A stretch of 64,000 nucleotides of DNA from Candidatus Poribacteria bacterium. Its GTDB lineage: Bacteria > Poribacteria > WGA-4E > WGA-3G. Positions within the stretch are counted from its first letter, which is position 1. Every line of letters starts with the position of its first letter. The translations under genes were made by a program, and so were the position numbers. A model generated the notes under the pieces. That model worked only from the letters and a program-made list of their open reading frames with translations. It was not told the origin of the DNA and did no database searches. The stretch lies in contig PYJD01000010.1 in assembly GCA_003635315.1 (NCBI GenBank), positions 1-64,000 of the forward strand. Reading direction: 5' to 3'. Of the stretch, positions 61,408 to 64,000 are shown piece by piece.

Positions 61408-62718
61408 CTATGCATTCTTTCCTAAACAGCACTGTTTATACTTCCTGCCACTACCACAAGGACAAGGTGAGTTTCGTCCAATTTTCTGTGAGGTTGATGT
61501 ATTTGTCTTTTGTCCATCAACGTTCCCTGATTTCTTACCAAGTTTGCGTTGACGCATAATTGGCATGATACTATTCGCGAGTTGTCCCTTTTGAATTGCA
61601 GAAGCCATGAGTTTCATCGGTTCATCTATGTGAGTGAAGAAATGTTTATAACCTTCACATAAATAGTTCAAACCGTCTTCTCCTGAAGGGGTTTGAATAA
61701 TGCGATTCTTTGGACAGCCTCCATTACAGACAAATTTAACATCACAATTCAGACAGTATTCAGGTAATGTATCTCGTTTATCCGTACCGAATTTCCGTTG
61801 AAACGGAGAATCAACCATATCTGCGATACTCGTCTCCTCAATGTTACCGATGAAGTAATCGGGTGTTACGTAGTGGTCACAGGAATATAAATCTCCATTA
61901 TGTTCTATAGCCATCGCGTCCCCACAGGTCTCATTAAATACACACAAACTGGGGTTATATCCTAACCATGCCTCCAATGCAACATCAAATATCTGCACAA
62001 AGATTTTTCCAATGTCATTCACTACCCATTCATCGAATATAGTCGACAGGAATTTCCCATATTGCTTACCTGTAACTGAACGCGGAGATACATTCTTTCC
62101 ATCAAAATGTTCAACCGCTGGAATGAACTGCATAAACTCTACACCAAGTTCTTTAAAATAGGAGTATACCTCTTTTGGATATTCAGCATTGTGTTGATTC
62201 ACCACACATAGCACATTATAGTCAACCCTATGTTCCTGCAATAACCGCAATCCACGAATAACCTGCTCAGATGTCGGTCGGCCGCGCTTGTCATACCGAT
62301 ATTTATCATGGATTTCAGGTGGACCGTCGATACTAATTCCAACTAAAAACCTGTTACGTTTGAGAAATTGTCCCCATTCATCATCCAGAAGTGTTGCGTT
62401 GGTCTGGAAAGTATTTTGTATCCTCATGCCGCTGCGTTTATATTTCTGTTGATATCGAACAGCTTGTCGGAAAAAGTCAACACCCATTAGGGTCGGTTCC
62501 CCACCTTGCCATGCAAAAGTGACTTCGTTTATCTGCTGTGCCTCTATGTACTGCTTGACATAGTTCTCCAGAGTCTCGTCATTCATCCGAAAAGATTTTG
62601 TCTCTGGATACAGGTCTTCTTTTTCGAGATAAAAGCAATATTCGCAATCCAAATTACATATCGGTCCTATCGGCTTCGTCATGACATGAAAAGCGCGTGG
62701 TGCTTTAGTTTGAACCAT
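61408..62718 (-). CDS. Anaerobic sulfatase-maturating radical-SAM enzyme with C-terminal SEC-C motif
   Basis: The 436-residue enzyme oxidises the sulfatase active-site Cys or Ser to formylglycine. The SAM-cluster motif is GPICNLDCEYCFYLEKEDLY (C-x3-C-x2-C). VTFAWQGGEPTLMGVDFF and VGISIDGPPEIHDKYR follow, and then a SPASM region with seven or more Cys, including TCGDAMAIE, LYSCDHYVTPDYFIGN and YCLNCDVKFVCNGGCPKN. After a short linker it ends with RNSPCPCGSGRKYKQCC, a SEC-C zinc motif normally found at the end of SecA. GGAGGT lies 6 bases before the ATG. The sulfatase gene starts 78 bases after its stop (ATG at 61329), so they are an operon-like pair. Confidence 0.92.
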   Translation of the reverse strand: MVQTKAPRAFHVMTKPIGPICNLDCEYCFYLEKEDLYPETKSFRMNDETLENYVKQYIEAQQINEVTFAWQGGEPTLMGVDFFRQAVRYQQKYKRSGMRIQNTFQTNATLLDDEWGQFLKRNRFLVGISIDGPPEIHDKYRYDKRGRPTSEQVIRGLRLLQEHRVDYNVLCVVNQHNAEYPKEVYSYFKELGVEFMQFIPAVEHFDGKNVSPRSVTGKQYGKFLSTIFDEWVVNDIGKIFVQIFDVALEAWLGYNPSLCVFNETCGDAMAIEHNGDLYSCDHYVTPDYFIGNIEETSIADMVDSPFQRKFGTDKRDTLPEYCLNCDVKFVCNGGCPKNRIIQTPSGEDGLNYLCEGYKHFFTHIDEPMKLMASAIQKGQLANSIMPIMRQRKLGKKSGNVDGQKTNTSTSQKIGRNSPCPCGSGRKYKQCCLGKNA

Positions 62719-63036
62719 ACTATTACCTCCTATTTCACTTCTGTTAATATAGCATAATACCCCTGAGACAACAAGTAAAAAGTGAGATATACTAAGTTAA
62801 AATTAAATACATGCTTACCTAATAATAGTGTCTGAATCGAATAGACTGTCCATTCAATACATTCCAATTAATCTTGCGAAATATAGTAATTTGGAGTATT
62901 ATCTTCTATCACAGGATATGGGTTATTGATAAAATTGAACCTTCAATGGAAATTACGATACCCATTCATCCTCAATATTAGTACAACTTAGAATAAATGT
63001 TTAGTTAGATACGTTCAAATTGTTTGGAGGACACTA
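62719..63036. other. Divergent intergenic region, no gene seen
   Basis: About 318 bases separate the minus-strand maturase gene from the plus-strand LamG gene, so both promoters must lie here. The sequence is AT-rich with no repeat of the families above. I could not fix either promoter. Confidence 0.4.
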
Positions 63037-63810
63037 ATGAGATTTGTAAGTGTGTTCATCATGTTATTTTTCTGTCTCGGTGTAATAACAGCATTAGCAT
63101 TAGAACCAGATGATGAGGCTATTGTTGGTGTATGGTTATTCGAAGATAATGCTGATGATTCGTCTGGGAACAAAAATGATGGTAAGATAAATGGTGATTT
63201 TAAATTCGAAGACGGTAAATTTGGAAAAGCAGTTGTTGCAGCTGGTGGTGGTAGTATTGATGTACAAGATTCAAACAGTATACAATCCATCAGTGATGAA
63301 TTGACTGTGGCAGCATGGTTTCGTGTAGATGCTGATTCTGACACAGGTGTTAGAAAAAATGGGGCTTTCCTTCTTGAAGATCAGTCTGCTGGTGAACCGA
63401 TACCGGATGGGTTCTCGTTCAGAATATGGACGGATCAAGGCATTACACCAGGTTTTTACGGAAAGACTGAGTTAGAACAGAAGAAGTGGCACCATGTTGC
63501 TGGAACCTATGATGGCACAAAAGTCGAAATGTACGTTGACGGTGAACCTGATAGTGAAAATGGTGCACTCGCTGACAATAAAGGAGATTGGGAGCCGGAA
63601 TGGGGTGGTAAGGTGCAAGCAGGACAGGTCTTACAGCTTAAGTTTGGTCCCGAATCTTTCACTGGTGGGATTGACGAAATCGTAATACTTAGTCGTGCCC
63701 TTGAAGCTGAAGAAATTCAACAACTATTGAATGGTTGGGATGAAGCTTTTGATGTAGAACCCCAAGGAAAACTTGCAACGACGTGGTCTCGTGTAAAAGC
63801 CAGAAGATAA
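63037..63810 (+). CDS. Secreted LamG-domain protein with KLATTW-like C-terminal motif
   Basis: The 257-residue protein has a signal peptide (SVFIMLFFCLGVITALALEP) and a LamG/concanavalin-like lectin domain: GVWLFEDNADDSSGNKNDGK, ELTVAAWFRVDADSD, KKWHHVAGTYDGTKVEMYVD and GGIDEIVILSRALEAEEIQQ. All are hallmark strands of the LamG-jellyroll fold that binds sugars. The last 18 residues, VEPQGKLATTWSRVKARR, are the shared tag. GGAGGACACTA precedes the ATG. A hairpin terminator follows right after the stop. A role in glycan binding near the sulfatase genes is plausible. Confidence 0.87.
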   Translation: MRFVSVFIMLFFCLGVITALALEPDDEAIVGVWLFEDNADDSSGNKNDGKINGDFKFEDGKFGKAVVAAGGGSIDVQDSNSIQSISDELTVAAWFRVDADSDTGVRKNGAFLLEDQSAGEPIPDGFSFRIWTDQGITPGFYGKTELEQKKWHHVAGTYDGTKVEMYVDGEPDSENGALADNKGDWEPEWGGKVQAGQVLQLKFGPESFTGGIDEIVILSRALEAEEIQQLLNGWDEAFDVEPQGKLATTWSRVKARR

Positions 63811-63817
63811 ACAAATA

Positions 63818-63852
63818 GATGTGTGGGATACATTCAGATCATCCCACACATC
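63818..63852 (+). terminator. Hairpin terminator after the LamG gene
   Basis: GATGTGTGGGAT and ATCCCACACATC form a perfect 12-bp stem with an 11-base loop, seven bases after the stop. A T-run is weak (ATAGTTTTA), so it may act as a stabiliser or as a bidirectional stop with the minus-strand gene beyond. Confidence 0.65.
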
Positions 63853-63903
63853 ACATCATAGTTTTAGTGGTATTTCGCTATAAAGTAGATTACATCTCCA
63901 TTC

Positions 63904-64000
63904 CTAATCAATCCCTAAGATTCTCTTCATCTTACCCGGTTGTGCCCAATTACACTTTCCATCACCATTAAGTTGATGTAGTAATTCAGGGATTTCTGGA
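63904..64000 (-). CDS. 3' end of a minus-strand gene, cut by the window
   Basis: An open frame enters from the window edge and stops at 63904-63906. The visible 31 residues include PEIPELLHQLNGDGKCNWAQ and PGKMKRILGID. The segment looks like a real protein end (no stops, mixed composition, terminator-like hairpin just downstream at 63818-63852). The family cannot be named from this piece. Confidence 0.45.
   Translation of the reverse strand, partial: PEIPELLHQLNGDGKCNWAQPGKMKRILGID

Noticed and set aside
1..64000. tRNA or rRNA genes
   Set aside because: I looked for T-loop-like GGTTCGAATCC strings and rRNA core motifs in the intergenic stretches and saw none. A tRNAscan-type or covariance-model run would be decisive.

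Overview
The window is AT-rich bacterial DNA whose gene content points to a Candidatus Poribacteria-like organism or a close relative (inference from gene families; no rRNA gene is present to confirm it). The pointers are secreted proteins ending in a YPNPFNPETW-type sorting domain, 14-repeat WD40 and ASPIC/FG-GAP proteins, SUMF1-fold proteins, two phytanoyl-CoA dioxygenase-family enzymes, a Cys-type sulfatase with a radical-SAM maturase, a Gfo/Idh/MocA oxidoreductase and many extragenic palindromic repeats. I found no tRNA, rRNA, CRISPR array or prophage.

Layout. 1-1620: an IS5-family element inserted in the 3' end of a TPR-type gene, which now uses a stop codon inside the IS inverted repeat. 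1.9-9.1 kb: two large exported proteins (5'-nucleotidase family and double WD40 propeller plus dockerin) that share the same C-terminal sorting domain, then a Gfo/Idh/MocA oxidoreductase. 9.9-14.5 kb: a small secreted protein, then a minus-strand operon TPR > SUMF1-like > ASPIC/UnbV. 15.1-24 kb: housekeeping genes (dolichyl-phosphate-mannose-synthase-like GT2, RecQ-like helicase, LarC, a sigma-70 factor with a duplicated region 2, a pentapeptide-repeat protein, an MsbA-type ABC exporter). 24.7-35.5 kb: minus-strand cell-envelope genes (Clp1-like kinase, SppA, a phosphoglycosyl transferase, a CapD/FlaA1-type dehydratase, a GT4 glycosyltransferase, Trm112, SecA, a membrane protein), with repeats between the polysaccharide genes. 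36.2-42.1 kb: plus-strand genes including a SUMF1 lipoprotein, an orphan adenine methyltransferase, a flippase-like membrane protein, an amidohydrolase, two small proteins and a Wza-like export protein. 42.2-46.3 kb: a decaying accessory stretch with a gutted PLD/helicase gene, two orphan antitoxins, a TPR fragment beside an intact TPR gene, and a frameshifted beta-propeller. 46.9-55.9 kb: a two-domain iron-type ABC permease, a 7TM-SpoIIE phosphatase, a Gln-rich DUF4175 protein and PPK2. 56.3-63.8 kb: two PhyH-family enzymes flanking a tandem pair of secreted paralogs, a sulfatase with its anSME, and a LamG protein.

The most unusual signals are: (1) a short C-terminal motif, roughly V-E-P-x-x-K-L-A-T-T-W-x-x-I-K-basic, at the very end of five signal-peptide-bearing proteins of at least four different folds, which looks like an undescribed sorting or anchoring tag distinct from the type-A-like domain also used here; (2) a principal-type sigma factor carrying a second, degenerate region 2; (3) a family of MITE-like elements with TIRs near TAATACCATTTCTAA, which carry exchangeable internal hairpins; (4) 49-bp and 62-bp palindromic tandem repeats, the 49-bp unit at two loci. 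Sulfatase activation here most likely runs through the radical-SAM maturase, because neither SUMF1-fold protein shows the cysteine pair of the aerobic enzyme.
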